The position numbers were made by a program, and so were the translations under genes. DNA of 64,000 nt from Gluconacetobacter entanii (GTDB lineage: Bacteria > Pseudomonadota > Alphaproteobacteria > Acetobacterales > Acetobacteraceae). The stretch covers positions 1-64,000 of the forward strand of contig NZ_NKUF01000009.1 of the NCBI RefSeq assembly GCF_003206495.1. The letters run 5' to 3'. Shown in pieces: positions 17,961 through 27,463 of the stretch. How positions within the stretch are numbered: the first letter of the stretch is position 1; the number at the start of each line of letters is the position of its first letter. A model generated the notes under the pieces. The model saw nothing but the letters and a program-made list of their open reading frames with translations. It searched no databases and was not told where the DNA came from.

Positions 17961-18929
17961 TCAGTTGCGGCGGCCCATCAGCAGAAGCTGGGGATTGCGT
18001 TCCACATCGGTGGCGAAACCGCGCAGGGCCGAGGCCGCAGCCGCAAGGTCACGCAGCGAGGAATCGAGGTTGGCGCGGTCCGCCGAACTCGGCGCCGTGA
18101 TGTCATGCAACCCTGCGAGGGTCTGGCGCGCTTCGGTCACGGTATTGTTGGAATTGAGCAGCAGGTCATGCAGTTCCGCCCCGCGCGAATCCAACTGCTG
18201 TGTGCCGCTGTTGGCCAGCCGGTCGATCGAGGCCAGCGTCACGTCAAGCCGCTTGTCGAGGTCGCGGATCGTGTCGGTCGCGGTATCGACGGTCACGCGG
18301 CTGCGGTCGGATGTTTCCTTCACGCTGGTGACCAGCGGGGGCAGGTCCTTGTCCAGCCGGTCGGCCAGGCTGCGGATGCTGACCAGCATTTCATCGGCGT
18401 TGGTCGCGATCGTCTTCAGCGGCAGCGTCGTCAGCGTATCGGTCAGCTTCTGCATTTCCGATTCGCGCACCGGGATTTCCGTCAGGTCCGAAATGCCCGG
18501 ATGCAGTTGCGCGGGCGTCGCGGGGTCAAAGGACAGGTCGATTTCCTCCTGCCCGGTCACGAAGCTCTGCATATGCAGTTCCGCGCGCAGGCCGTGGCGG
18601 ATCAGGTCCGGCAGTCCTTCGGCGGTCAGGCCCTGACTATGTTCGGTGGATTTGGTGCGGTCTGCGCGCAACTGGACCGTGACGGGGATATATGCCTTGT
18701 GGGAGGCGGGATCGAACTTGATCCCGATCTTTTCCACCGTGCCGACCTGCACGCCTTCCAGCGTGACGGGGGCACCAATTCCCAGCCCGTTGATGGCCCC
18801 GTCGAAGATCACGACGGCGTTGTTGGTGGCGGAAAACGGGTGGAATTTGCCGAACAGGACGACTGCCGCGACCCCCAGCAGCGCACCACCCAACACGAAA
18901 GCGCCGACCGTGGTCTGCCGTTCTGCCAT
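17961..18929 (-). CDS. MCE/MlaD-family protein
   Basis: 322 residues with one N-terminal transmembrane helix (about 8-26, VGAFVLGGALLGVAAVVLFG). An MCE domain follows (about 38-115), with the typical FDGAINGLGIGAPVTLEGVQVGTVEKIGI, and then long helical segments consistent with a coiled-coil needle or tube. MCE proteins form periplasmic hexamers that carry lipids between membranes, normally with an MlaE permease and MlaF ATPase. Neither is adjacent; the gene stands alone, divergent from truB. Paralogues with a separately encoded transporter are known, so a lipid-transport role is likely but inferred. Confidence 0.85.
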   Translation of the reverse strand: MAERQTTVGAFVLGGALLGVAAVVLFGKFHPFSATNNAVVIFDGAINGLGIGAPVTLEGVQVGTVEKIGIKFDPASHKAYIPVTVQLRADRTKSTEHSQGLTAEGLPDLIRHGLRAELHMQSFVTGQEEIDLSFDPATPAQLHPGISDLTEIPVRESEMQKLTDTLTTLPLKTIATNADEMLVSIRSLADRLDKDLPPLVTSVKETSDRSRVTVDTATDTIRDLDKRLDVTLASIDRLANSGTQQLDSRGAELHDLLLNSNNTVTEARQTLAGLHDITAPSSADRANLDSSLRDLAAAASALRGFATDVERNPQLLLMGRRN

Positions 18930-19189
18930 GTGTTCAGGTCTCCCTACGACGCAATATTAAAGAGGTTTCAGTCCAATCCGCCTTACGCGACCGGTCATCA
19001 AGGATGACACCAGAATGCCTGTCGCGAAAGCGGGGCCGCCGGATGGCTGGCATGTTCCCGCCGGGGCGTTTTATCATACGCGGGCGCAACGGCCATCCCC
19101 ATGGCACAAGAATTAGGCCATTGCCCCGCCCCGGCGCGTCGTTTACACGCACGGGCCTTGGTTCTTTGGCAAAAAAGGTTCTTGTGCTG

Positions 19190-20110
19190 ATGCGACGCAG
19201 GCGTGGACGCCCGATCGATGGCTGGCTGATTGTGGACAAGCCGTCAGGCATGACGTCAACGCAGGTGGTCGGCCGTGTCCGATACCTGTTCGATGCGTGC
19301 AAGGCCGGGCATGGCGGCACGCTTGACCCACTGGCGACAGGGCTTCTGCCGATCGCGTTCGGCGCGGCCACGAAAACCGTCCCCTATGTGATGGACGGGA
19401 CCAAGCGGTACCACTTTACCCTGCGCATCGGCGAGGCACGCAATAGTGATGACGCCGATGGCACGGTGACCGAAACATCGGACGTGCGGCCCGACAATGC
19501 GGCGTTCGAGGCGGCGCTGGCGGCGTTTCGCGGGGACATCATGCAGGTGCCGCCGGTCTTTTCGGCGCTCAAGGTCGGGGGGAAGCGGTCCTATGACATG
19601 GCGCGGGAGGGACGCCCGCCCGAACTGCCGCCGCGTCCGGCGCGTATCGACCGTTTCGAACTGATCGCGCGTCCCGACGCGGATACCGCGATCTTTGAGG
19701 TGGAATCCGGCAAGGGGGTGTACATGCGCTCGCTTGCGCGTGATATCGCGCGGGCCTGCGGGACGGTGGGCCATGTCGCGGCGCTGCGGCGGTTGCAGGT
19801 GGGGCCTTTTGGTGAGTCCGATGCGATTATGCTGGACAAAATCGTCGCCAGCGCCGACAACGCGCCTGCCTCGCCGGATCTGCTGCTTCCGGTCGCGACC
19901 GCGCTGGACGACATCCCGGCGCTGGCCCTGACCCCCGAAGAAGCGGATTCCCTGTCGCACGGGCAGGCGCTCAGCCTGCTTGACCTGATGGGCCGGATTC
20001 CGGATGCCGTCGATCCCCGCAGCGGGGTCGTGCGTGCGATGGACGGGGCGCGTGTCGTGGGCCTGTGCCGTCCTGCTGAGGGATGGCTGCGGCCCGTGCG
20101 CATGCTGTAG
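19190..20110 (+). CDS. truB: tRNA pseudouridine(55) synthase TruB
   Basis: Makes pseudouridine 55 in tRNA T-loops. About 306 residues. [17 protein letters not shown] opens the catalytic domain, and [19 protein letters not shown] holds the catalytic Asp in the GTLDP motif. [45 protein letters not shown] and a C-terminal PUA-like part complete it. ATG 19190 follows AAGG at 19175-19178; GTG 19184 two codons upstream is also possible. Longer in-frame starts back to 19004 add 62 residues with no conservation I recognise. Followed after 34 bases by rpsO. Confidence 0.95.
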   Translation: MRRRRGRPIDGWLIVDKPSGMTSTQVVGRVRYLFDACKAGHGGTLDPLATGLLPIAFGAATKTVPYVMDGTKRYHFTLRIGEARNSDDADGTVTETSDVRPDNAAFEAALAAFRGDIMQVPPVFSALKVGGKRSYDMAREGRPPELPPRPARIDRFELIARPDADTAIFEVESGKGVYMRSLARDIARACGTVGHVAALRRLQVGPFGESDAIMLDKIVASADNAPASPDLLLPVATALDDIPALALTPEEADSLSHGQALSLLDLMGRIPDAVDPRSGVVRAMDGARVVGLCRPAEGWLRPVRML

Positions 20111-20144
20111 CCAGAACCTCTTTGAAGATACACGGAGCAACCCG

Positions 20145-20414
20145 ATGTCGATTACCCCGGAACGCCGTACGGCGCTGATTGATGAATACCAGACCGCAGC
20201 CAAGGACACCGGTTCGCCGGAAGTGCAGGTTGCGCTGCTGACGGAACGGATCGTCAACCTGACCGAGCACCTGAAGACCCACGCGAAGGACTTCCATTCG
20301 CGTCGTGGCCTGCTGATGCTTGTCGGCCGCCGCCGTCGCCTGCTTGATTACGTCAAGCGCAAGAGCCAGACCCGCTACGAAACGCTGATCAAGCGTCTGG
20401 GCCTGCGTCGCTGA
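20145..20414 (+). CDS. rpsO: 30S ribosomal protein S15
   Basis: 89 residues, exact family length. It shows [50 protein letters not shown] and [10 protein letters not shown]. It binds 16S rRNA in the platform; in E. coli it represses its own translation. CACGGAG at 20131-20137 is a suitable ribosome-binding site. It lies in the truB-rpsO-pnp order found widely in proteobacteria. Confidence 0.98.
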   Translation: MSITPERRTALIDEYQTAAKDTGSPEVQVALLTERIVNLTEHLKTHAKDFHSRRGLLMLVGRRRRLLDYVKRKSQTRYETLIKRLGLRR

Positions 20415-20714
20415 TTTGCGGCATGGCGGGATCGCATTCATAATGCGCCCGCCGTGGGTCGCGCGGCGGTGGGACGGTAACGCCCTGTAACCCCGCGTGA
20501 CCCCGCATTTCGTGGCATTCAATCGTGAATGCCGCAAACACGCTGCCGACATGACGGCGGAGACACCCGGACAGGGTCGCAGCGTTTCAGGCCACATGGT
20601 GTATTGACGGTCGGTCCGTCATCGCTCCATGCCGTCCGAGGCGCTGCCATCGATATCCCAATGTTCGGTCCGCTCTGTTCCGTTTGCGGTAGCCAACGGA
20701 CAGGAACTGTCTGC
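20415..20714 (+). promoter_or_regulatory. rpsO-pnp intergenic region with two hairpins
   Basis: These 300 bases carry no gene. Hairpin 1 directly follows rpsO: GGCGGG (20425-20430) with CCCGCC (20448-20453), enclosing CGCATT/AATGCG. Hairpin 2 is perfect: GGCATTCA (20514-20521) with TGAATGCC (20526-20533), loop ATCG. Neither has a T-tail. In E. coli the pnp leader forms an RNase III-cleaved hairpin through which PNPase represses itself; a similar role here is inference. Confidence 0.5.
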
Positions 20715-22847
20715 ATGTTTGACTATTTCCGTACTGAAATCGAGTGGGGCGGCCGTCCCCTCATCCTTGAAACGGGCAAGATCGCCCGTCAGGCCGACGG
20801 CGCGGTCGTCGTCACCTATGGCGACACGGTCGTGCTGTGCACCGCCGTTGGCGCAAAGAGCGTCAAGCCGGGGCAGGATTTCTTCCCGCTGACGGTCAAC
20901 TACCAGGAAAAGGCCTATGCCGCGGGCAAGATCCCCGGTGGCTTCTTCAAGCGCGAAGGCCGCCCGTCCGAGGCCGAAGTCCTCAATTCGCGCCTGATCG
21001 ACCGCCCGATCCGCCCGCTGTTCCCCGACAACTTCCGCAACGAGGTGCAGGTCGTCGCCACGGTGCTGAGCCATGATATGGAAAACGACCCGGCGGTCGT
21101 CGCCCTGATTGGCTGCTCGGCCGCGCTGACGCTGTCGGGCGTTCCGTTCTTCGGCCCGGTCGGCGCGTGCCGCGTCGGCTATATCGACGGCAAGTACGTC
21201 CTGAACCCGACCATCCCGCAGATGAAGGAAAGCGAGCTTGACCTCGTCGTCGCCGGCACGGAAGAAGGCGTGCTGATGGTCGAGTCCGAGGCCGTCGAAC
21301 TGAGCGAGAAGATCATGCTCGGCGCGGTGACGTTCGGGCACGAGGCGTTCCAGGAAGTGATCGACGCGATCATCGACCTCGCCGAACATGCGGCCAAGGC
21401 GCCGTGGGATCTGGTTGAGCCGACCGCCGAAGAGATCAAGCTGCGCAAGAAGATCGACAAGCTGGGCCGCAAGGCGATCGCCGAAGCGTACCAGGAGCGC
21501 GTCAAGCAGGCGCGTTACAAGAAGGTCGCCGCAGCGAAGGACGCGATCCTCGCCAAGCTCGACCCGGCAGAGGCCGAGGCCGCGAAGCCACTGCTCAAGG
21601 AGCTTGAGGCCAACGTCGTGCGCTCCGCCGTGCTGGAGACGGGGCACCGCATCGACGGACGCGACCTCAAGACGATCCGCCCGATCGTCTCCGAAGTCGG
21701 CATCCTGCCGCGCGCGCATGGTTCCGCCCTGTTCACCCGTGGGGAGACGCAGGCCCTGGTCATCGCCACGCTTGGCACCGGGCAGGACGAGCAGGTGATC
21801 GACGCGCTTGAGGGCGAATACCGCACCAACTTCATGCTGCACTACAACTTCCCCCCGTTCTCGGTCGGGGAATGTGGCCGCATGGGTTCGCCCGGCCGTC
21901 GTGAGATCGGCCATGGCAAGCTGGCGTGGAGCGCGGTGCATCCGCTGCTGCCGGGCAAGGATACGTTCCCGTATACGATGCGTGTCGTCTCCGAGATCAC
22001 GGAAAGCAACGGTTCCTCCTCCATGGCCACGGTGTGCGGCACGTCGCTGGCGCTGATGGATGCGGGCGTCCCGCTGAAGCGTCCGGTCGCGGGCATCGCC
22101 ATGGGCCTGATCAAGGAAGAGGAAGAGTTCGCGGTCCTGTCCGACATCCTTGGTGACGAAGACCACCTCGGCGACATGGACTTCAAGGTCGCGGGCACGG
22201 AAAAGGGCATCACCGCCCTGCAGATGGACATCAAGATCACGTCCATCACGCCCGAGATCATGGAAATCGCGCTGGACCAGGCGCGCGGCGGCCGCATGCA
22301 CATCCTTGGCGAGATGGCCAAGGCGCTGACCGAAGGCCGTTCGGACGTGTCCGCTTCCGCGCCGAAGATCACGACGATCTCCGTGCCGAAGGAAAAGATC
22401 CGCGACGTGATCGGCCAGGGTGGCAAGGTCATCCGCGAGATCGTGGAATATTCGGGTGCGAAGATCGACATCAACGACGATGGCACGATCATGATCGCGG
22501 CCTCGTCCGACGAGCAGGCGGAAAAGGCGATCGAGCGCATCCGTGGCATCGTGGCGGAGCCGGAGGTTGGCAAGATCTACAACGGCAAGGTGGTCAAGAC
22601 GGCCGATTTCGGCGCGTTCGTGAACTTCCTTGGCCCGCGTGACGGGCTTGTCCACATCTCCGAACTGGCGCAGGGCCGCGTTGCCAAGACCACCGATGTC
22701 GTCAAGCAGGGCGATGAAGTGAAGGTGAAGGTCCTCGGGTTCGACGACCGTGGCAAGGTTAAGTTGTCCATGCGGGTTGTCGATCAGGAAACCGGTGCCG
22801 ATATCGGTGATGCGGTTGGCGCGAAGGCCGGTCGCGGCGCGCGCTGA
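20715..22847 (+). CDS. pnp: Polyribonucleotide nucleotidyltransferase (PNPase)
   Basis: 3'-to-5' phosphorolytic exoribonuclease and degradosome component, 710 residues. Two RNase PH-like cores are visible. The first has [21 protein letters not shown] and [22 protein letters not shown]. The second has [32 protein letters not shown] and [10 protein letters not shown]-type active-site sequence. A KH domain ([21 protein letters not shown]) and a C-terminal S1 domain ([20 protein letters not shown]) follow. ATG 20715 starts the conserved [13 protein letters not shown]; the upstream in-frame extension to 20529 covers the structured leader and is rejected. Confidence 0.98.
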   Translation: MFDYFRTEIEWGGRPLILETGKIARQADGAVVVTYGDTVVLCTAVGAKSVKPGQDFFPLTVNYQEKAYAAGKIPGGFFKREGRPSEAEVLNSRLIDRPIRPLFPDNFRNEVQVVATVLSHDMENDPAVVALIGCSAALTLSGVPFFGPVGACRVGYIDGKYVLNPTIPQMKESELDLVVAGTEEGVLMVESEAVELSEKIMLGAVTFGHEAFQEVIDAIIDLAEHAAKAPWDLVEPTAEEIKLRKKIDKLGRKAIAEAYQERVKQARYKKVAAAKDAILAKLDPAEAEAAKPLLKELEANVVRSAVLETGHRIDGRDLKTIRPIVSEVGILPRAHGSALFTRGETQALVIATLGTGQDEQVIDALEGEYRTNFMLHYNFPPFSVGECGRMGSPGRREIGHGKLAWSAVHPLLPGKDTFPYTMRVVSEITESNGSSSMATVCGTSLALMDAGVPLKRPVAGIAMGLIKEEEEFAVLSDILGDEDHLGDMDFKVAGTEKGITALQMDIKITSITPEIMEIALDQARGGRMHILGEMAKALTEGRSDVSASAPKITTISVPKEKIRDVIGQGGKVIREIVEYSGAKIDINDDGTIMIAASSDEQAEKAIERIRGIVAEPEVGKIYNGKVVKTADFGAFVNFLGPRDGLVHISELAQGRVAKTTDVVKQGDEVKVKVLGFDDRGKVKLSMRVVDQETGADIGDAVGAKAGRGAR

Positions 22848-22881
22848 ACACGGATCGCGGACACGACCGACATGAGGGGCC

Positions 22882-22908
22882 GGGTACGGGGAAATGCCCC
22901 CCGTACCC
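22882..22908 (+). terminator. Hairpin after pnp
   Basis: Perfect stem GGGTACGGGG/CCCCGTACCC with a 7-base loop, starting 35 bases after the pnp stop. There is no T-run, so it may act as an RNA 3' end stabiliser or a Rho-assisted terminator rather than a simple intrinsic one. Confidence 0.5.
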
Positions 22909-22965
22909 ACCGTCCCGGCGACATGGCCGGTGTGGACCGGTTTTACAGATGACGATGGAATGACG

Positions 22966-24384
22966 ATGAAGGCGATCAACACGATCCGGATGGGTGGGGT
23001 GGATATCCTGCCCCTGGTCGAGGGCGGAAAAGGGGTTTCGATCTCCACCGGGGCCTCGTCCGGGCATTGGGCCGCGGCGGGCGGCGCGGGAACGGTATCG
23101 ATCGTGAATGCCGATTCGTACGATGCAGACGGGAACATCGTCCCCCAGACCTACCGGGGGCGGACCCGTCTGGAAAAGCATGAGGAACTGATCGATTACG
23201 CCATCCGTGGCGGCATCGACCAGGTGCGCATCGCCCATGAGATCGCAGGCGGCAGGGGACGCATCCATGCCAACATCCTGTGGGAAATGGGGGGTGCCGA
23301 ACGTGTGATCCGCGGTGTGCTCGAAGGCACGAAGGGCCTGATCAACGGCCTGACATGCGGGGCGGGCATGCCCTACCGCCTGTCGGACATCGCCACCGAA
23401 CACGGGGTGTACTATTACCCCATCGTGTCGTCGGCACGTGCGTTCAATGCGCTGTGGCGGCGGTCATATCACAAGAGCGGCGAACTGCTTGGTGGCGTGG
23501 TGTACGAGGATCCGTGGCGCGCGGGCGGTCATAACGGCCTGTCGAACACGGAAAATCCCCTCGCCCCCGAAGACCCGCTGCCGCGCGTGCTGGCGCTGCG
23601 CAAGCAGATGCGCGCCTTTGGCCTTGATGAAACGCCCATCATCATGGCGGGTGGCGTCTGGTGGCTGGAGGAATGGCAGGACTGGATCGACAATCCCGAA
23701 CTCGGGCCGGTGGCGTTCCAGTTCGGCACGCGTCCGCTGCTGACGCGTGAAAGCCCCATTCCCGAGGTGTGGAAGCAGCGCCTGATGACGCTGAAGAAGG
23801 GCGATGTGTTCCTCAACCGCTTCTCGCCCACGGGGTTCTATTCCTCGGCGGTCAATAATGACTTCCTGCGTGAACTGCGGGCGCGTTCCGAACGCCAGAT
23901 CGCCTTCTCGACCGAGGCGGTGGGCGAACATGCGACACCCTTCAGCGTGGGTGCGCGTGGGCGCGTCGTCTATGTGACCCATCCCGACAGCGAACGCGCC
24001 GCCCTGTGGCAGCGTGAAGGCTATACCGAAGGGTTGCGCACGCCGGACAACACGCTGGTGTTCGTGACGCCGGAAAAGGCGCGCGAGATCCTGTCGGATC
24101 AGGCTGCATGCATGGGGTGCCTGTCGGAATGCCGCTTCTCCAACTGGAGCCAGCGCGGCCCGTCCTATTCCAACGGGCACAAGGCCGACCCGCGTTCCTA
24201 CTGCATCCAGAAGACGTTGCAGACGGTGGCGCATGCCCATGGTCCCGATGCGGGTGATGTCATGGAACACAACCTGATGTTCGGTGGCACCAATGCGTGG
24301 CGCTTCGCGACCGATCCCTTCTATGCCAACGGGTTCGTGCCGACCGTGGCACAGCTTGTCGAACGGATCATGACCGGACGCTGA
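22966..24384 (+). CDS. NMO-like flavin oxidoreductase with C-terminal Cys cluster
   Basis: 472 residues, resembling nitronate monooxygenase / 2-nitropropane dioxygenase TIM-barrel flavoproteins. ILPLVEGGKGVSISTGASSG, GLINGLTCGAGMPY, IIMAGGVWWLEEW and the FMN-phosphate and loop region VAFQFGTRPLLTRESPIPE support this. Unusually, the C-terminal part carries C382-x2-C385-x3-C389 (ACMGCLSECRFSNW) and C413, which could ligate an iron-sulfur cluster. At 472 residues it is longer than typical NMO (about 320-380), the extra part being mostly C-terminal. ATG 22966 follows GGA at good spacing; ATG 22960 two codons upstream is equally possible. Single gene with its own terminator. The substrate is unknown. 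Confidence 0.75.
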   Translation: MKAINTIRMGGVDILPLVEGGKGVSISTGASSGHWAAAGGAGTVSIVNADSYDADGNIVPQTYRGRTRLEKHEELIDYAIRGGIDQVRIAHEIAGGRGRIHANILWEMGGAERVIRGVLEGTKGLINGLTCGAGMPYRLSDIATEHGVYYYPIVSSARAFNALWRRSYHKSGELLGGVVYEDPWRAGGHNGLSNTENPLAPEDPLPRVLALRKQMRAFGLDETPIIMAGGVWWLEEWQDWIDNPELGPVAFQFGTRPLLTRESPIPEVWKQRLMTLKKGDVFLNRFSPTGFYSSAVNNDFLRELRARSERQIAFSTEAVGEHATPFSVGARGRVVYVTHPDSERAALWQREGYTEGLRTPDNTLVFVTPEKAREILSDQAACMGCLSECRFSNWSQRGPSYSNGHKADPRSYCIQKTLQTVAHAHGPDAGDVMEHNLMFGGTNAWRFATDPFYANGFVPTVAQLVERIMTGR

Positions 24385-24429
24385 TGGGACTGTGCCGCGC
24401 TGTTGCGGGGCATGGCCCGGAATTGCAAA

Positions 24430-24461
24430 ACCCCGTCACGGGATCGTGGCGGGGTTTTTTT
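24430..24461 (+). terminator. Intrinsic terminator of the NMO-like gene
   Basis: AACCCCGTCACG/CGTGGCGGGGTT stem followed by seven T in all, 45 bases after the stop codon. Confidence 0.9.
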
Positions 24462-24503
24462 GTGGTCATCCAGATGGAAAATAACAGAAAGGTTTCGGAC
24501 ATC

Positions 24504-24543
24504 GCCTTTTGAAGCTTTTTGAAAAAAGCTTCACCAAAAACTT
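24504..24543 (+). repeat. Half copy of family A repeat (right half)
   Basis: GCCTTTTGAAGC followed by the GAAGCTTTTTG/AAAAAAGCTTC hairpin and ACCAAAAACTT. The left half is missing here; a left half in the opposite orientation lies at 24665-24704. Confidence 0.75.
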
Positions 24544-24589
24544 TTATAATTTCAGGGTGTTATAGAACCCGCTTTCCCAAACAGCCCCC

Positions 24590-24644
24590 AAGTCACGGTT
24601 TCCAAAGGGCAATGCCCTTTGGCGGGTTTCAGGGCAGCGCCCTG
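24590..24644 (-). repeat. Family B dispersed repeat, reverse orientation
   Basis: AAGTCACGGTTTCCAAAGGGC..., hairpins CCAAAGGGC/GCCCTTTGG and CAGGGC/GCCCTG. It is the reverse complement of the copies at 8316 and 52793, with a few changes. It lies between two oppositely oriented half copies of repeat A. Confidence 0.85.
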
Positions 24645-24664
24645 AGAAAGCAGCCTGTAAAAAG

Positions 24665-24704
24665 AACGCCGCCCTTTTTCAAAAAGGGCAGCACCCAGAA
24701 ACTT
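24665..24704 (-). repeat. Half copy of family A repeat (left half, reversed)
   Basis: AACGCCGCCCTTTTTC/AAAAAGGGCAGC hairpin then ACCCAGAAACTT, matching the reverse complement of the left half of full copies. Confidence 0.7.
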
Positions 24705-24779
24705 CCTTTATTTAACAGTGGGTTGATTTCGGAATTTTCCGTCACGACCCAAGGTTTTTTATGCGATGACGCGCGGGCG

Positions 24780-25397
24780 TCATGCGGGTTGCAGGCATCC
24801 GTCACGGAAAAGGCGGAAGGCGAGGCCCCGGTGGCTGATGGCGTTCTTCTGCTCCTCCGTCATCTGCGCGAAGGTCAGCGTGCTGCCGTTGGGGGCGAAG
24901 ATCGGGTCATAGCCATGGCCGTGGTCCCCGCGCGGCGGCCAGACGACCTGCCCGTCGATGCGGCCTTCGAAGGTTGCGGTCTGCCCGTCGGGCCATGCCA
25001 GGCACAGGACGGAGATGAACCATGCCCCCCGGTCCGGATTGTCCCCCATCAGGTCATGGATGCGGCGCATGACGGCGGGAAAATCCTTGTCCGGCCCGGC
25101 CCAGCGTGCCGAAAGGACCCCCGGATCGCCATTGAGCGCACTGACGCAGAACCCCGAATCATCAGCCAGCGCGGGCAGGCCCGCAGCCCTTGCCGCCGCC
25201 AGCGACTTGATTTCGGCATTGCCGGCGAAGGTGGTGGCGGTTTCCTCCGGCTCCGGCAGGCCCAGCGTCCCGGCGGAGACGACCCTGATGCCATAGCCCG
25301 ACAGCAGGGAGGAGAATTCGGCCAGCTTTCCGGCATTGTGGCTGGCAAGGACGAGGGTATCCCCCCGTTGCAGCCTGCGTGTCTGTTCGCCGCTCAT
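24780..25397 (-). CDS. rdgB: dITP/XTP pyrophosphatase (RdgB/HAM1 family)
   Basis: Removes non-canonical purine nucleoside triphosphates (dITP, ITP, XTP) from the nucleotide pool. 205 residues, the family length. [14 protein letters not shown] opens the nucleotide-binding site. [29 protein letters not shown] holds the catalytic acidic residues, and [14 protein letters not shown] and NAISHRGLA complete the signature. It starts within the stop codon of rph (25394-25397 shared), giving a coupled rph-rdgB operon, an arrangement common in alphaproteobacteria. Confidence 0.96.
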   Translation of the reverse strand: MSGEQTRRLQRGDTLVLASHNAGKLAEFSSLLSGYGIRVVSAGTLGLPEPEETATTFAGNAEIKSLAAARAAGLPALADDSGFCVSALNGDPGVLSARWAGPDKDFPAVMRRIHDLMGDNPDRGAWFISVLCLAWPDGQTATFEGRIDGQVVWPPRGDHGHGYDPIFAPNGSTLTFAQMTEEQKNAISHRGLAFRLFRDGCLQPA

Positions 25398-26122
25398 GCC
25401 GCCACCGCCTGCGCCACGGCGTCGCGCTGGATTTCGAACAGGCGCGCCGTGCCCGCCTGCGCCAGGCGCATCAGTTCATTGAACTGCTCCTGCGAGAAGG
25501 GGGCCTGTTCCGCCGTGCCCTGGATTTCAATGATGCCGCCGGTTTCGGTCAGCACGAAATTGGCGTCCGCCGCGGCGTTGCTGTCTTCGGCGTAATCCAG
25601 GTCCAGCACCGCGCCCGCCTGTGTCAGGCCGCAGGACACGGCCGCCACCTGCGCCGTGACCGGCAGGGCAGGGATCACGTTCGTCCGCACCAGTTTTTCC
25701 AGCGCGAGGCGCAGCGCCACCCATGCGCCGGTGATGGCGGCGCAGCGCGTGCCCCCATCGGCGTTGAGCACGTCGCAATCCACCGTGATGGAGATTTCCC
25801 CCAATGCCCTGAGGTCGATGCCCGCACGCAGCGCGCGCGCGATCAGGCGCTGGATTTCGTGCGTCCGGCCACCCTGTTTCCCCTTTGCCGCCTCACGCGG
25901 GCCACGGCTGTGGGTCGCACGCGGCAGCATGCCGTATTCTGCGGTGACCCAGCCCTGTCCCTTGCCACGCAGGAAAGGGGGGACGCGGGATTCGACACTG
26001 GCGGCGCACAGCACCTCTGTCCCGCCCATGCGGATCAGCGCGGACCCTTCGGCATGGCGGGCAAATCCGGTCTGGATGGAAACAGGGCGAAGGGCGTCGA
26101 TGGCGCGGCCGGATGGGCGCAT
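25394..26122 (-). CDS. rph: Ribonuclease PH
   Basis: Phosphorolytic 3' tRNA-trimming exoribonuclease, 242 residues. It shows [58 protein letters not shown], the arginine-rich [19 protein letters not shown] and [25 protein letters not shown] 26122 begins the canonical MRPSGR sequence; a further in-frame ATG at 26167 adds 15 unconserved residues. It is divergent from hrcA across a 251-base gap. Confidence 0.97.
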   Translation of the reverse strand: MRPSGRAIDALRPVSIQTGFARHAEGSALIRMGGTEVLCAASVESRVPPFLRGKGQGWVTAEYGMLPRATHSRGPREAAKGKQGGRTHEIQRLIARALRAGIDLRALGEISITVDCDVLNADGGTRCAAITGAWVALRLALEKLVRTNVIPALPVTAQVAAVSCGLTQAGAVLDLDYAEDSNAAADANFVLTETGGIIEIQGTAEQAPFSQEQFNELMRLAQAGTARLFEIQRDAVAQAVAA

Positions 26123-26373
26123 GAAGGAAACTCCCGATGAAAACCTGCCTCGCGGCATAGCGCGCAACCCCCGCTCTTTCCAGTCCCGTCCCCGGAGGGT
26201 GTGTCATGGGACGGTGGAATTGTGGGGGTGGCCCGTATCATGTGATTGTCGCAACACGACGTTGTCCCTATCCTTGTTCCAGGGCCATGGCCACGCCACG
26301 TCCATCGGGGAAGGCCGCCATATGGCGGTCCATCCGGATACTCATGGATGTGAAGGGGAGGAGGGAGAACGAC

Positions 26374-27444
26374 ATGGATATCGTGGCACTGTCTTCGCGT
26401 CCTGCCCTGCCGCCGGGGCTGGATGCGCGATCCGCCGCCATCCTGCGCGAAATCGTCGAACAGTATGTGGAAACCGGCGACCCGGTGGGGTCGCGCACCC
26501 TGTCGCAGCGCCTGCCGCTGTCGCTGTCGCCCGCGACGATCCGCAACATCATGGCCGACCTGACGGAGGCCGGGCTGCTGTTTTCGCCCCATACCTCGGC
26601 CTGGCGCCTGCCGACTGAAAAGGGCGTGCGGCTGTTTGTCGATGGCCTGTTGCAGTTCGGCAGCCTGAGCGAGGAGGAGCGCGAGACGATCACCAGCGCG
26701 CTGGAGGTGCGGGGGCGTTCGCTGCAGGACATGCTGGGGGAGGCGTCGCTGATGCTTTCGGGCCTGTCCTCGGCCGCGGGACTGGTGCTGGCGCCCAAGA
26801 GCGATGGCACGATCAAGCATATCGAATTCGTCGCCCTCGGGCCGGGGCGCGCGCTGGTCATCCTTGTCGGCTCCGACGGGCAGGTGGAAAACCGCGTGAT
26901 CGAGATCCCGCCCGGCCTTCCGCCCTCGGCGCTGGTGGAGGCCGGGAACTACCTCAATGCGCACCTGTCGGGCCGCACGCTCGACATCCTGCGTGAGAAG
27001 GTGAGCGGCGACATCGCGGCCAACCGCACCGAACTCGACCAGTTGACGACGGAGGTGGTGGCCAGCGGCCTCGCCACATGGAGCGATGCGGAGGAACGCG
27101 GCGGCACGCTGTTCATCCGGGGGCAGGGGCGGCTTCTGTCGGACGTGACGGAGATCGAGCGGCTTTCGACCATACAGATGCTGTTCGACCGGCTGGAAAC
27201 GCAGGAGACGATGCTGCGCCTGCTCGACCTTGCGTGCGAATCCGAAGGGGTGCGTATCTTCATCGGCGCGGAAAGCGGCCTGTTCGGGATGGCGGGGATG
27301 TCGGTGGTGATGGCGCCCGCGCGCACCGATTCCAACCGCATCGTCGGTGCGATCGGTGTCATCGGCCCGACACGGATCAATTACGGGCGCATCATTCCCG
27401 TGGTGGATTACACCGCGCGCGTGATCGGGCGCATGCTGGGGTAA
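26374..27444 (+). CDS. hrcA: Heat-inducible transcription repressor HrcA
   Basis: Represses class I heat-shock genes (groESL, sometimes dnaK) by binding CIRCE operators. 356 residues: N-terminal winged helix (ARSAAILREIVEQYVETGDPVGSRTLSQRL, SPATIRNIMADLTEAGLL), a central GAF-like region and the conserved C-terminal MAGMSVVMAPA, GAIGVIGPTRINYGRIIPVVDYTA. ATG 26374 follows an excellent ribosome-binding site (GGAGGAGGGAG, 26357-26367). The upstream in-frame extension to 26206 is rejected. grpE, the usual next gene in alphaproteobacteria, does not follow, and no CIRCE element is visible in front of hrcA. Confidence 0.96.
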   Translation: MDIVALSSRPALPPGLDARSAAILREIVEQYVETGDPVGSRTLSQRLPLSLSPATIRNIMADLTEAGLLFSPHTSAWRLPTEKGVRLFVDGLLQFGSLSEEERETITSALEVRGRSLQDMLGEASLMLSGLSSAAGLVLAPKSDGTIKHIEFVALGPGRALVILVGSDGQVENRVIEIPPGLPPSALVEAGNYLNAHLSGRTLDILREKVSGDIAANRTELDQLTTEVVASGLATWSDAEERGGTLFIRGQGRLLSDVTEIERLSTIQMLFDRLETQETMLRLLDLACESEGVRIFIGAESGLFGMAGMSVVMAPARTDSNRIVGAIGVIGPTRINYGRIIPVVDYTARVIGRMLG

Positions 27445-27463
27445 AATCACTGATAAATAATAG

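Larger units (their letters stand above)
24385..24779. other. 395-base gene-free stretch: terminator and composite repeats
   Basis: It contains, in order, the terminator of the NMO-like gene, a right half of repeat A (24504-24543), a complete reverse repeat B (24590-24644) and a reversed left half of repeat A (24665-24704). The rest, up to the rdgB stop, is AT-richer sequence with no reading frame worth reporting. Confidence 0.8.

Noticed and set aside
18934-19371. Minus-strand frame upstream of the MCE gene as a possible partner gene
   Set aside because: It overlaps the conserved start of truB and shows no transporter or other domain.
20619-23138. An 839-codon minus-strand frame antisense to pnp
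   Set aside because: Same antisense artefact of GC-rich codon bias; pnp accounts for the coding signal.
26123-26373. CIRCE operator upstream of hrcA
   Set aside because: No TTAGCACTC/GAGTGCTAA dyad is present, even allowing a few mismatches by eye.
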